NCBI GenBank assembly: GCA_030448225.1 | Contig: JAUJNJ010000050.1 | Span: 1 to 46,732 of the forward strand | DNA: 46,732 bases | DNA from: Phycisphaerae bacterium | GTDB taxonomy: Bacteria; Planctomycetota; Phycisphaerae; Tepidisphaerales; Tepidisphaeraceae | Direction: 5' to 3' | Shown here: one piece after another, positions 28,751 through 37,805 of the stretch | Position numbering within the stretch: position 1 is the stretch's first letter | Layout of the letters: each line of letters begins with the position of its first letter | Translations under genes and position numbers: made by a program | Notes under the pieces: model-generated | Told to the model about the DNA's origin: nothing | Seen by the model: the letters and a program-made list of their open reading frames with translations, nothing else | Database searches by the model: none

Positions 28751-29905
28751 TTACTTCTTGTCCTTCGCGTCCTTCGCTTCGTTGGCGCCCTTCGCGTCGT
28801 CCTTGCCGTCCTTGGCGTCGTCCTTGCCGTCCTTGGCGTCGTCCTTGCCGTCCGGCTTCGCGTCCTTCGCGTCCTTCGCGTCCGGCTTCTCCGTCGCGGT
28901 CGCGTCGGTGGCGGCGTCGGCGGAAGCGTCGGCGGCGGGGGCGTCGCCCGGTTCGGCCTTCTCGATCTTGCGGAGCCACATCGTGCCGCTGCCGTCGTCG
29001 ACGACGCGGGCCATCACGGGCTGCTCGGCGGGCTCGCCCTTCTTCTCGGCGGTGAGGCGGCCCTTCTCCAGCATCTTCACGTCGCGGTCGAGCGCGCGGT
29101 CGGCCACCCACCGCTTGCCCGCGAGCGTGCCGCTGAGCAGCGCCGTCACCGGCTTGCCCGCCACGAGCAGCTCGACGGCCGGCACCTTCGCCCCGTTGTG
29201 GTCGGCCTCGGCGAGCTTCACGAACGTCGCCGGCTCGGGGGCCTTCCACGGGTCGAGCGTCTTGATCGTCGGCGTGCGGCCCTTCGACGAGAACGTGACC
29301 TCCACCGGGTCGTTGAGCTTCATCTTCTCCATCGACGCGATCATCTTCTCGTCCGGCGCCATCCCGCCGGCCTCGTTCTTGAGCATCGGGACGGCGGCGG
29401 TGGTGTCCTGGCCCATCTTCGTCAGCACGACGGCGATGAAGTCCTTGCTCCCCTCGGCCTTGCGGAACGTGTTCTGGAACAGGTACACGTCCGGCACGAG
29501 CTCGCCCGCCTTGGGCTCGTAGAGCTTCACCGACTTCAGCGTCATGCGCGGCCGGCCCGGCAGGATCTCGGCGGCGATGAAGTCGTTGGGCTTGAGGTCG
29601 TTCACCACGTCGGCGACGGCGGCGATCGGCGCGTAGTCGGACTTCTTCTCGTCCCGGCTCGGCACCGCCAGCGGGATCGTCGACTTCTTCCCGACCGGCC
29701 GGACGTAGACGAGCATCACCTTCTTGCCGAGGTTGTTCCCCTGCTCGTTGCCGACGTACTGCACGACCATGATCTGCGGCTCCGGCGGGTCGTTCGGCGC
29801 CGCGGCCGCGATCCCGCGCGGCGCGAGCGCGGCGGCGAGCAGGCAGAGGCAGACCGACAGGGTGCGGAAACGGGCGGCGGCGGCGGCGGCGGGATGAATC
29901 GGCAT
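28751..29905 (-). CDS. Secreted protein with Lys/Asp repeat tail
   Basis: ATG 29905 follows aaggaa at a good distance and begins a signal peptide (MPIHPAAAAAARFRTLSVCL..., cleavage near GIAAAAP). The mature protein is about 350 residues. It has a beta-rich body (PQIMVVQYVGNEQGNNLGKK, DLKPNDFIAAEILPG, KLNDPVEVTFSSKGRTPTIK, GSGTMWLRKIEKAEPGD) of no family I can name. The last 70 residues are low complexity, first Ala/Asp then tandem KDDAKDG units ending AKDAKDKK. The tail is highly charged and probably disordered. An outer-surface or cell-wall contact role is possible but unproven. Codon use is like that of neighbours, and the frame is intact. Confidence 0.78.
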   Translation of the reverse strand: MPIHPAAAAAARFRTLSVCLCLLAAALAPRGIAAAAPNDPPEPQIMVVQYVGNEQGNNLGKKVMLVYVRPVGKKSTIPLAVPSRDEKKSDYAPIAAVADVVNDLKPNDFIAAEILPGRPRMTLKSVKLYEPKAGELVPDVYLFQNTFRKAEGSKDFIAVVLTKMGQDTTAAVPMLKNEAGGMAPDEKMIASMEKMKLNDPVEVTFSSKGRTPTIKTLDPWKAPEPATFVKLAEADHNGAKVPAVELLVAGKPVTALLSGTLAGKRWVADRALDRDVKMLEKGRLTAEKKGEPAEQPVMARVVDDGSGTMWLRKIEKAEPGDAPAADASADAATDATATEKPDAKDAKDAKPDGKDDAKDGKDDAKDGKDDAKGANEAKDAKDKK

Positions 29906-30010
29906 GGCTCGGTTCCTTCGTGGACGGCGACGCGGGGGACGCGGCCGGGTGGCACGGCCGGGCGGAACGACGACGACACGCGGTCGCTCGCCCGCCCGAA
30001 CGGGACCGGC

Positions 30011-30040
30011 CGGTGCTATCGACACCGGTGCTATCGACAC
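30011..30040. repeat. Two tandem 15-bp units
   Basis: cggtgctatcgacac occurs twice in direct succession in the 345-base spacer upstream of the Lys/Asp-tail protein. Nothing else coding is seen in 29906-30250. Confidence 0.6.
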
Positions 30041-30250
30041 CAGCTCGTGAACGTCGGACTTCGATCGTGGGGGAAGGCGGTGGCAGGCGTCGCTCCCCTC
30101 AACACGGTTATTTTACGGCTCGCGCGCCGGGCGAACAATATGCGTAGTGCGCCGCGTCGGGATTGAGGAACGACCGCAACGTTGCGACCCCGCTCTTTCG
30201 GACTCGTTCGACGCGACGCGGCGGGCAAGCCCGCCGGCTAAATGAGGGCG

Positions 30251-31276
30251 TCACTTCCGACGCGAACGGGTGCCCGCGCCAGTGGCGGGGAGGGTGCGGA
30301 ACTCGACGGTGAAGCCGCGGTTGGAGGCGTTTTGCGCGAGCGGGGCCGACGCCGCCGGCCCGAGCCCGCCGAGCAGGGCGGCGACGCGGGCGGCGTTGAA
30401 GGCGGTCGGGCCAACGACGGTGATCGCCACCGGGTCGACGGCGCCGAGGCCGGTGCGGGGGTCGACGCGGTCGGAGTAGGGGCGATCGTCGATCGGCCGC
30501 ACCTGTTGCCCGTCGCCCCACGTCGCGACCGCCGAGCGGCGCAGGAGCAGCGGCCGGGGCTTGCCCCTCGGGGCGGGCGGCGGCACCTTCACGGCCCAGC
30601 CGGGCCGGCGGGGCGGGGCGTCGGCGGCGACGCGGACGCTGCCGGCGTCGACCAGCGCCTGCGCGACGCCGCGGCGGGCGAGTTCCTTCAGCATCTCGTC
30701 GGCGGCGTAGGCGACGGCGAGGTCGCCGAAGTCGAGCCGCATGCCCGGCATGACGAGCCGCCCGCGGCGGTCGATCGCGTCGAACTGCGCCATCCGCCAC
30801 CCGACGGGCGCCCGCGCGTCGAGCCACTCCTCCGCCGACGGCACGCCGCCCGCGGCGAACCGCTCGCGCCACAGCGCGGCGACCGGCCCGGCGGTGGCGT
30901 CGAACGCGCCGCCCGACTCGGCCGACAGGCGGCGCGACTGCTGGAGGAGGAAGAACAGGTCGTCGTCGACCTTCTGCCACGGCCCGCCCGCACCGGCGTG
31001 GAGCGCGCCGATCGCGCCGGCGCCGCGGGCGCCGTTGAGCGCGGCGTCGAGCGCGGCGAGCCGCGCGATCGCCGCCGCCGCCGCTTCGTCCGCCGCCCGC
31101 CGGCTCGCCGCGTGGACCGTGAGCCGGACCGTCCGCCCGAACGCTTCGTGCTCGTACGTCCCCCGCGCCGCGGCCCGCGGGCCGGTCGCCGCCCCTTTCG
31201 GCCCGGCCGACGCGCACCCCGCCACCGCCACGGCGGCGAGGAGCGAGAGGAGGAGTCGGGCGACGGTCGGCCTCAT
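30251..31276 (-). CDS. ApbE-like lipoprotein (FAD:protein FMN transferase homologue, possibly inactive)
   Basis: The 341-residue protein has a lipoprotein signal (LLSLLAAVAVAGC, lipidated Cys near residue 21). The ApbE fold is recognisable from LTVHAASRRAADEA, SGGAFDATAGPVAALWR, LDFGDLAVAYAADEM, ALVDAGSVRVA and RVDPRTG. Active ApbE enzymes attach FMN to Thr of redox proteins such as NqrC or RnfG. Several hallmark positions differ here: the canonical GG(D/N) reads AGS, and the metal-binding T-A-D-A motif reads T-A-F-N. It may therefore bind flavin without transferring it. No Rnf/Nqr genes are nearby. It stands alone on the minus strand. Confidence 0.8.
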   Translation of the reverse strand: MRPTVARLLLSLLAAVAVAGCASAGPKGAATGPRAAARGTYEHEAFGRTVRLTVHAASRRAADEAAAAAIARLAALDAALNGARGAGAIGALHAGAGGPWQKVDDDLFFLLQQSRRLSAESGGAFDATAGPVAALWRERFAAGGVPSAEEWLDARAPVGWRMAQFDAIDRRGRLVMPGMRLDFGDLAVAYAADEMLKELARRGVAQALVDAGSVRVAADAPPRRPGWAVKVPPPAPRGKPRPLLLRRSAVATWGDGQQVRPIDDRPYSDRVDPRTGLGAVDPVAITVVGPTAFNAARVAALLGGLGPAASAPLAQNASNRGFTVEFRTLPATGAGTRSRRK

Positions 31277-31352
31277 GCGGGTCGGAGGGGAATGGGTGTG
31301 GGGAGGCAGTGTCTCATCCGATGCCTACGGTGTCGCATCTTCGTTCGCGCGA

Positions 31353-31379
31353 GCGCCGCTGTGCGAGCGGCGGCTAAAC
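31353..31379. repeat. Solitary REP-like unit (copy of the 7278-7304 arm)
   Basis: These 27 bases match the right arm of the 7174-7304 element at 26 positions, in the same orientation. No partner arm is nearby. Confidence 0.75.
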
Positions 31380-31436
31380 GGTGGCGCCTTTTGCGGGGGC
31401 TTGCGGCTCGCCTGTCGAGCGGGGTCGGGAAACGAA

Positions 31437-31485
31437 TCATCCCGGGCGACGCGCGGAAGGGTGTTCCACGCGCGGCCCGGGATGA
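31437..31485. repeat. Inverted repeat with tcatcccgggc ends
   Basis: The 22 bases at 31437-31458 match the reverse complement of 31464-31485 at about 19 positions, around a five-base loop. It sits 25 bases beyond the stop of the cytochrome b562-like gene and may double as its terminator. Confidence 0.6.
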
Positions 31486-31509
31486 CGTCGGTCGTGGGGC
31501 GGTCGGCCG

Positions 31510-31947
31510 TTACTGCGTGTACTTCTCGTGCCCGTCGTCTTCCATCTTCTTGAACGTCTTGAAGATCGTCTGGGCCTCGTCGTTCTTGCCGGCCTTGACG
31601 GCCGCGCCGAGCTTGTCGACCTGCGCGATGAACACGTCCATGTCCTTCTGGTAGGCCTCGACGAACTTCGCCCGCTCGGCCTCGGGCACGCTCGACGCCA
31701 TCGCCGGCACGAGCGCCTTGGCGGCCACGCCGGCCTTGCGGACCTCGGCGATCGTCTCGAGCGACGCGGGGTTCTCGCCCGAGGACTTGAGGCTCTTGCG
31801 GAGCTTCTTCAGCCCCTTCTCCATGACCTCCATCTGCTTGGCGAGTTCCGTCTCGTCGTCGGCGGCCCGCACGGACGTGGCGGGCGCCAGCAGCAGGGCG
31901 GCGGCCACGAGGGACAGGATCAGGTTGCGCGAAAGAGAGTTGATCAT
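31510..31947 (-). CDS. Cytochrome b562-like four-helix protein
   Basis: The 145-residue protein starts MINSLSRNLILSLVAAALLL behind ggag and has a signal peptide ending near VRAAD. The mature part is an all-helical bundle of about 115 residues. A Met stands in the first helix (ELAKQMEVMEKGLKKL) and a His just before the C-terminus (DGHEKYTQ). These match the axial Met7 and His102 ligands of cytochrome b562 and its closing HxKYR motif. It would be a periplasmic electron carrier or haem-free homologue. The neighbouring gene upstream encodes a Tat-exported oxidoreductase on the same strand, 128 bases away. The frame is intact. Confidence 0.75.
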   Translation of the reverse strand: MINSLSRNLILSLVAAALLLAPATSVRAADDETELAKQMEVMEKGLKKLRKSLKSSGENPASLETIAEVRKAGVAAKALVPAMASSVPEAERAKFVEAYQKDMDVFIAQVDKLGAAVKAGKNDEAQTIFKTFKKMEDDGHEKYTQ

Positions 31948-32075
31948 CGGGTTTCTCCGTCTCTCCAAGAAGTCGAGTTCCGAGTCCGATCGGCACGACT
32001 GCCGACGGTAAACAGGACACGGCCCGGGCGGCGACGTTGGCCGCCGCCCGGGGCCGGACCGGCACGTTCGCGGCG

Positions 32076-33446
32076 TTAGAGCACCGGGTAGCTCTTGTCG
32101 CCGGGCATCGGGATGCGGTAGCGGCCCTCTTCGTCGGGGAGGGACTTGGGCTTGGCGTCCCACTCGAAGCTCTCGGGCATGAGGCTCAGCTTCGACTCCA
32201 GCGCCGCCAGCACCTCGTCCCCCTTCTTGCCCGCCTTGTTGGCCGCGGCGGTGTCCCAGTAGATCTCCTGGCCGGAGTAGGTCGCCATGCGGCCCATGAT
32301 GGCGGTCATCGTGCTGTGGGCGCCGTACTCGGCCTCGTTGTGGGGCTTGTTGTTGCGGATCGCGTCGAACAGCACGTCGTGCTCGACCTGGTAGGGGTCG
32401 ACGCGCGTGCCCTTGAAGCGCCACTCGTCGCCGCCGGCGACCGAGATGCGCCCGGCGCTGACGTCGGACGTGCCCTTGGTGCCGTGCGCGTGCTCGCTGA
32501 CGCTCTTCCACGTGTTGGGCTGGTGGCGGCACTGGCTGAGCATCTTCGTGCCGTCGGCGTAGGTGAACTCGACCATGTGGTGGTCGAAGATCTCGCCGTG
32601 GTCGACGCCGGTGCGGACCTGCCGCCCGCCCTGGCCCTGCGCGCTGACCGGGGCGGCCTTCTTGATCCAGTTGGCGACGTCGAGGTTGTGGATGTGCTGC
32701 TCGTTGATGTGGTCGCCGCAGAGCCAGTTGAAGTAGTACCAGTTGCGCATCTGGTACTCCATCTCGCTCTGGTCCTCCTTGCGCGGGCGGACCCAGACGC
32801 CGCCGTCGTTCCAGTAGACGCGGAGCAGCACGGTGTCGCCGATCGCGCCGTCCTGGAGTCGCTTGACGGTCTCCTGGTACTTCGGGTCGTGGTGGCGCTG
32901 CAGGCCGACGCCGACCTTGAGGTTCTTCTCCTTCGCGAGGCGCGCGACCTCCAGCACCTTGCGGACGCCCGGCGCGTCGGTCGCGACCGGCTTCTCCATG
33001 AACACGTGCTTGCCCGCGTTGATGGCGGCCTCGAAGTGCATCGGGCGGAAGCCGGGCGGGGTGGCGAGGATCACGACGTCGGGGCCGGCCTCGAGCACCT
33101 TCTTGTAGGCGTCGAACCCGGTGAAGATGCGGTCGGCGGGGACGTCGACCTTGTCGCCGTGCTCGTTCTTCAGGTTGCCGATCGCCTGCTTGGCGCGGTC
33201 CTCGAACGCGTCGGCGACGGCGACGAGCTTCACCGGCCCGACGCTGCTGTTCGTGTTCAGCGCCTGGTTCGCCGCGCCGCTCCCGCGGCCGCCGCAGCCG
33301 AGCAGGCCGACCTGGACCTCGGCGCTGGTCTGGGCGAACACGCCCGACGCCGGCATCAGCAGCGCGCCGGCGGCCGACGCGGCGGCGACCGCGCCGGCCG
33401 AGCCCTTGATGAAGTCGCGACGCGTGTGGTTCGTGTGCTGGGGCAT
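32076..33446 (-). CDS. Gfo/Idh/MocA family oxidoreductase with Tat signal
   Basis: The 456-residue protein begins with a twin-arginine signal (HTRRDFIKGSAGAVAAASA). A Rossmann NAD(P) domain follows (VQVGLLGCGGRGSGAANQAL, VAVADAFEDRAKQAIGN). The family motif EKPVA is present in GKHVFMEKPVATDAPG. The C-terminal substrate domain includes CGDHINEQHIHNLDVANW, where the His residues are typical of secreted planctomycete members. Exported Gfo/Idh/MocA proteins usually retain NAD(P) bound before Tat transport and act on sugars or cyclitols; the substrate here is unknown. ATG 33446 gives a well-placed Tat motif and has aggag upstream. The frame is intact. Confidence 0.92.
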   Translation of the reverse strand: MPQHTNHTRRDFIKGSAGAVAAASAAGALLMPASGVFAQTSAEVQVGLLGCGGRGSGAANQALNTNSSVGPVKLVAVADAFEDRAKQAIGNLKNEHGDKVDVPADRIFTGFDAYKKVLEAGPDVVILATPPGFRPMHFEAAINAGKHVFMEKPVATDAPGVRKVLEVARLAKEKNLKVGVGLQRHHDPKYQETVKRLQDGAIGDTVLLRVYWNDGGVWVRPRKEDQSEMEYQMRNWYYFNWLCGDHINEQHIHNLDVANWIKKAAPVSAQGQGGRQVRTGVDHGEIFDHHMVEFTYADGTKMLSQCRHQPNTWKSVSEHAHGTKGTSDVSAGRISVAGGDEWRFKGTRVDPYQVEHDVLFDAIRNNKPHNEAEYGAHSTMTAIMGRMATYSGQEIYWDTAAANKAGKKGDEVLAALESKLSLMPESFEWDAKPKSLPDEEGRYRIPMPGDKSYPVL

Positions 33447-33929
33447 GGGACGAAACTCCTGCTCGCAAGATACGAGGTGGTCCCGCGGCGGGCCGGGACG
33501 GTGTTGTGCTCCTCCGCCCCGCGCCCCGCGGAACGTGCGCGGGGCGCCGGGACGCGCCGCGGGCTAGTTAAAGCCCCGGCGCACGCGCTGTCAATCGGAC
33601 CGGCCGCACGCGCCGCGCGTTACCCGCACGGGCGGCGAGGGTCCTACGGGTAAAGACAGTCGAGCGGGCGGATCGTTGCGAGGTCGAGCGCGCGAGACGC
33701 GTGCCGGCCATGCGCTCCGCGCCGCCGTCGCTGCCTCGGATGCTCGCCCGCAAGACAAGGCGCGGGATGGGTCGCACGCTTGATGCGGATGTTCGCCTGC
33801 CTTCGTCCGCCGCGACGCCCCTTACCCCAACCCTCTCCCCCGAGTACAGGAGCGAAGGGTTGCAGACAGCATTCCCAAACAGTGGGAGCGATGCCGGCGG
33901 ACATGACCTCGCAGCACCGCCAATGCGAC
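33447..33929. other. Intergenic region with a degenerate repeat
   Basis: No gene is seen. Bases 33826-33865 (accctctcccccgagtacag and after) resemble the ccctctcccc element at 18790-18932, with a partial answering arm (gaagggttgc). It lies beyond the 3' end of the formylglycine-enzyme-like gene and upstream of the oxidoreductase. Confidence 0.45.
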
Positions 33930-33962
33930 GACGCCCCGGATGCCGTGGGCATCCGGGGCGTC
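33930..33962 (-). terminator. Perfect 15-bp hairpin beyond the FGE-like gene
   Basis: gacgccccggatgcc (33930-33944) pairs completely with 33948-33962 around loop gtg. It lies 113 bases past the stop of the minus-strand gene at 34075. No U-run is evident, so the terminator role is inferred from stem strength and place. Confidence 0.6.
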
Positions 33963-34017
33963 GCGTGTTGTCGCAAAATCTATCCGCGCTGGTGTGCCTC
34001 GCCGATTTCTCTTCATA

Positions 34018-34034
34018 GCCGCGGGCGGAAGCCC
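34018..34034. repeat. Dispersed 17-mer gccgcgggcggaagccc
   Basis: The same 17 bases occur again at 40476-40492, on the same strand and also between genes. It may be part of a wider REP-like family in this genome. Confidence 0.55.
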
Positions 34035-34074
34035 TCGGTCTTCAACTGAGCAAGCGCGCCCTCTGACCGACGCG

Positions 34075-35238
34075 TCACCGTGCCGCCGCGCCGGCGGCGG
34101 CGGCGCCGGTCGGGGCGATGACCTCGTGGCGGTCGCGGTCGCGGCGGATCGTCTTCATCGTGATCGGGTCGTCCGCGTTCCAGAACTTCTGCTTCTCCGC
34201 CTCGCTCGGCTCGGTCGCCGGGGAGACGACGCGGAAGCCGACCCAGAAGCCTTCCGTGCGCCAGTAGGGGCTCTTGGGCAACTGCGGGTCGCGCACGTTC
34301 ATGCTCGACTTCGACGGCAGCCGGGCGGCCGACCGCAGGTCCTCCACGTCCGACTCGTGCCCGCCGCCGCGGATCACGTGCGGGTACATCTTCGTCGGCC
34401 AGTTGACGATGTCGGCCGCCTTCACCGGCTTGCCGGCGTGCTTGGCGTACCAGTCCTTGGCGTAGGCGTCGAGCGTCCACTCGCCGACGTTGCCGTGCAT
34501 GTCGTACAGGCCCCACGGGTTGGGCTTCTTCTGGGCGACCTTGTGGTACGTGCTCTCGTCATCGACCTCGGCGTTGTCGACGTACCACCCGAAGTCGTCG
34601 ACCTTCGCCCCGTCGTCGCCGAAGCTGTAGGCGGTGGTCGTGCCGGCGCGGGCGGCGTACTCCCACTCGGCCTCGGTCGGCAGGCGGTAGAAGCGGCCGG
34701 TCCGCTTGCTGAGCCACTTCGTGTACTGCCGCGCCGCGAACTGCGACATGATCACCGCGGGGAAGTCCGGGCCGCGGCCCATGCGGTCGAGGATCGGGCC
34801 CGCCTCGAGCTCGTACATCGGCGTCGGGTACGTGACCGCGTCGGCCATCTTGTCGTCGGGCACGGCGGCGGCGCCGGCCTTGGCGAGGCGGTCGTAGTTC
34901 TGGAGGAACAGGTTGTACTCCGCCCAGGTCACCTCACGGGCGCCCATGTGGAACGGATCGACCTGGACCTCGAACTGCGGGCCCTCGTCGTCGCGCCGGT
35001 CGGCCTCGTCGGCCGGGCTGCCCATCTTGAACGTGCCGCCGGGGATGGCGACCATCGGGAACTTCACGTCGGTCCCGGTGATCGTCTGCTCGAACGGCTT
35101 GAGCCCGCCCGCCGGCGGCGCGTCCGCCCGCGCACAGCCCGCCCACGCGACGACCACCATCGTGGCGAGCGCGGCCGTCGTCGTCATACGCTTCAAAACC
35201 GAGGGCGATCGATCGCCCGATGTGCTTGCTGCACTCAC
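34075..35238 (-). CDS. Formylglycine-generating-enzyme-like lipoprotein (SUMF1 fold)
   Basis: The domain is clear: MVAIPGGTFKMGSPADEADR near the N-terminus, VDPFHMGAREVTWAEYN, RLPTEAEWEYAARAGT, GLYDMHGNVGEWTLDAY, VIRGGGHESDVEDLRSAAR and GFWVGFRVVSP. No active-site cysteine pair is visible, so it is probably a binding or structural homologue, not an active sulfatase activator. The N-terminus has a lipobox-like AWAGC. I chose GTG 35238 because aaaggaa lies about nine bases before it and it gives a basic n-region; ATG 35187 is the alternative. The Ala/Gly-rich C-terminus is probably flexible. No sulfatase gene is nearby. Confidence 0.88.
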   Translation of the reverse strand: MSAASTSGDRSPSVLKRMTTTAALATMVVVAWAGCARADAPPAGGLKPFEQTITGTDVKFPMVAIPGGTFKMGSPADEADRRDDEGPQFEVQVDPFHMGAREVTWAEYNLFLQNYDRLAKAGAAAVPDDKMADAVTYPTPMYELEAGPILDRMGRGPDFPAVIMSQFAARQYTKWLSKRTGRFYRLPTEAEWEYAARAGTTTAYSFGDDGAKVDDFGWYVDNAEVDDESTYHKVAQKKPNPWGLYDMHGNVGEWTLDAYAKDWYAKHAGKPVKAADIVNWPTKMYPHVIRGGGHESDVEDLRSAARLPSKSSMNVRDPQLPKSPYWRTEGFWVGFRVVSPATEPSEAEKQKFWNADDPITMKTIRRDRDRHEVIAPTGAAAAGAAAR

Positions 35239-35413
35239 GGATGGTTGTTCCTTTCGGGGAAGTCGGCGGGGCGACTGCGCCACGCCTCCGATCATTGTAC
35301 CGCACGAGATGCCGGTCCGTTAAGTGATACGTAAGCGAAGCCCCCGCGTGCGTTGAATCAGGGCAAACCTGAGCGGCTATACCGCCAGAGCCCGCCGCTC
35401 CGCCGCTCGAGCG

Positions 35414-35588
35414 CAGGAGACGAACAACCGCGGCGACCCGGAGAGCGCGGAGAAGACGGAAGCGGCAAGGGGGAACGTTGGATGACCGGGAGCAGGAAGT
35501 CCCGCCGTCGGCCGGTCTTTCGTTCGCGCCTCGTTCTTCTCCGCGCGCTCCGCGCCTCCGCCGTTCAGTTCCCTCATCGAGCTTCCTG
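35414..35588. repeat. Long inverted repeat of gcgcggag words
   Basis: The left arm includes gagagcgcggagaagacgga; the right arm includes cgttcttctccgcgcgctcc and ends gagcttcctg. The arms pair imperfectly over about 50 bases with a centre of about 70. It fills the spacer between the divergent FGE-like and isomerase genes, so it is placed where promoters would be expected. Confidence 0.7.
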
Positions 35589-35699
35589 GTGAGAGGACAC
35601 CCCCGATTGACACCGGGCGGCAAAGGCGGTTTCATGCCGGCCATCCCGCGAGGCGGGCGATCCCGACTGATTTTCACGAGTTTTGAAGGAGGATTCGAA

Positions 35700-36724
35700 T
35701 GGCCCGTCCCGTCACGCTCTTCTCCGGCCAGTGGGCCGACCTGCCGTTCGAGACGCTCTGCGCTAAGGCCAAGCAGTTCGGCTACGACGGCATCGAGCTG
35801 CCCTGCTGGGGCGACCACTTCGAGGTCGACAAGGCCGTCAAGGACAAGGGGTACGTCAAGACCCGCTGGGACATCCTCCAGGGCCACGGCCTGAAGGCGT
35901 TCGCGATCAGCAACCACCTCGTCGGGCAGGCCGTCTGCGACCTGATCGACGAGCGGCACAAGCTGATCCTGCCCGAGGACGTCTACGGCGACGGCGAGCC
36001 CGAGGGCGTCCGCCAGCGTGCCGCCCAGAAGATGATCGACACCGCCCGCGCCTGCCGGGCCTTCATCGACGCGGCCCCGGAGAAGACCGGGTTCGCGCCG
36101 GTGGTGAACGGGTTCACGGGGTCGAGCATCTGGCACAGCATCTACGCGTTCCCGCCGACCGACCAGGCGTACTGGCAGAAGGGGTTTGATGACTTCGCCC
36201 GCCGCTGGACGCCGATCCTCGACGAGTTCGAGCGGGTGAACGTGAACTTCGCGCTGGAGGTGCACCCGACCGAGATCGCGTTCGACATCGCCAGCGCCCA
36301 GCGCGCGATCGACGCGATCAAGGGGCACAAGCGGTTCGGGTTCAACTACGACCCGTCGCACCTCGGCTACCAGCACGTCGACTACGTGAAGTTCATCCGC
36401 CAGTTCGGCAAGCGGATCTACCACGTCCACATGAAGGACGCCTGGTGGGGCCACGGCGACGGCACGGTCGGCGTGTTCGGCGGGCACACGACCTTCGCCG
36501 ACCCCGCCCGCTACTGGGACTTCCGCAGCCTCGGCCACGGCGACATCCGGTTCGAGGACATCATCGTCGCGCTGAACGACGTCGGCTACCAGGGCCCGCT
36601 CAGCGTCGAGTGGGAGGACAGCCGAATGGACCGCGAACACGGCGCGACGGAAGCCGCGGCCTTCGTGAAGCGCATCGACTTCAAGCCGAGCCAGATCGCG
36701 TTCGACGCGCAGTTCGATCGGTAG
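35700..36724 (+). CDS. Sugar phosphate isomerase/epimerase (xylose-isomerase-like TIM barrel)
   Basis: A strong ribosome binding site (aaggagg) precedes ATG 35700. The 341-residue TIM barrel belongs to the AP-endonuclease-2/xylose-isomerase-like group. Visible metal-site strands are [29 protein letters not shown] (Glu and His), [18 protein letters not shown] (Asp, His), [12 protein letters not shown] (His, Lys) and [16 protein letters not shown] (final Glu). No signal peptide is present. Planctomycete homologues often lie with Gfo/Idh/MocA oxidoreductases and handle cyclitols or keto-sugars. The gene at 32076-33446 is close by but on the other strand. The substrate is unknown; the fold is certain. 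Confidence 0.92.
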
Positions 36725-36753
36725 GCGGGTTGGGTTTGGTCTTCATTGATATC

Positions 36754-36790
36754 GAAGGCGCGGGAGGCGAAAAGCTCGTCCCGCGCCTTC
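36754..36790 (+). terminator. Terminator hairpin after the isomerase gene
   Basis: gaaggcgcggga (36754-36765) pairs completely with tcccgcgccttc (36779-36790), followed by gtcgttg. It lies 30 bases past the stop codon. Confidence 0.75.
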
Positions 36791-36975
36791 GTCGTTGAGT
36801 GAGCGGATCAACCGGCACAGCGCGGCCGTCGTTAGCGCGCTCGGCTTCGGCGCCCGATCCGTCCTCGCGCCATTCCGGCATCTCAGGATTTGCCTCAACC
36901 CGTCCAAGAACGCATGAACGCCTATCTGCCCTGACGAAGATTCGGCGGGAGCACGAGGAAAGAAAGGGGACCGCC

Positions 36976-37584
36976 ATGTCGTTGCGTCCAATGCTGTACG
37001 CCGCCGATCTGGGCCGACTCCACACACTTCTCGGCAGCGGCAACGCCGCGCTCGCGGCGAGGCTGTTAGACGACCTGCGGAAGCGCGCGGAGGAATCCGG
37101 GGCGAGCGCCGCGGAGGTGGAGGAGGTCGACAAGACCATCGAGCGGGCAATCCACGAACCGGCACCGCTGAAGGGGCTGAAGGTCGAGAACGCGAACCAC
37201 GTCGCCGCCATCGACCGCTTGGCGAGCGAGGCGAAACTCGGCAAGCGGGCGTCGATGATCCACGACGGCGACTGGAAGCACTTCGCCTGGACCGACTACC
37301 TCGACGAGGCCGGTCCGAAGATGGACAAGGCTACGCGCACCCTCGCCGGCCACCTCGTCAACGGCCGGCCCCTGCTTGGCGAGTCCATGAAGTCCGGCTG
37401 GTCCTACTACGCCTTCCTCTCGAACGCCGAAGTCCGCGACCTCCGCGACGCCCTCGCCGCCCTCGGCGAGGAGCACCCGGAGATCGCGGACGAAGACTTC
37501 ATCGACGGCTTCCACAACGAACTGGTGGGTTGGCTCGACGAAGTGCTGAACTGTAAGGCCGACCTGTGGCTCTACGCGTCTTGA
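36976..37584 (+). CDS. Unknown soluble protein, about 200 residues
   Basis: ATG 36976 follows an A/G-rich leader with gaaagaaagggg. The protein opens MLRPM-like (MSLRPMLYAADLGRLHTLLG), is mostly helical and acidic, and lacks a signal peptide and membrane segments. Other recognisable text is MIHDGDWKHFAWTDYLDEAG, HLVNGRPLLGESMKSGWSYY and DEDFIDGFHNELVGWLDEV. It may belong to a small domain-of-unknown-function group (DUF7691-like by its N-terminal pattern), but I cannot confirm that. The role is unknown. The frame is intact, and base composition matches the neighbours. Confidence 0.75.
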   Translation: MSLRPMLYAADLGRLHTLLGSGNAALAARLLDDLRKRAEESGASAAEVEEVDKTIERAIHEPAPLKGLKVENANHVAAIDRLASEAKLGKRASMIHDGDWKHFAWTDYLDEAGPKMDKATRTLAGHLVNGRPLLGESMKSGWSYYAFLSNAEVRDLRDALAALGEEHPEIADEDFIDGFHNELVGWLDEVLNCKADLWLYAS

Positions 37585-37779
37585 GCAGCGCCGCCGCGAC
37601 ATTGCCGGTCGGCCATGGCTGGCGTGCCTCTGCGATGGCATTTGGGCGACAGAAGTCGCGTTCGAACGTGTGACCGTGTGACGGTCTCGCCACGCCGGGC
37701 ACACCAACGTTAAACGGCCATTGCGCCGCCGCCCGGCGCCGTTGTGGCTCCGTGAGGCGGCCGGCGCGGCTGCAGCCGT

Positions 37780-37804
37780 GCCGACTTCGGCAAAAGAAGT
37801 CGGC
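37780..37804 (-). terminator. Hairpin abutting the acyltransferase stop codon
   Basis: gccgacttc (37780-37788) pairs with gaagtcggc (37796-37804), with a loop that is TTTT-rich on the minus strand. It begins one base beyond the minus-strand stop. It looks like a terminator or one more dispersed hairpin. Confidence 0.55.
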
Positions 37805-37805
37805 C

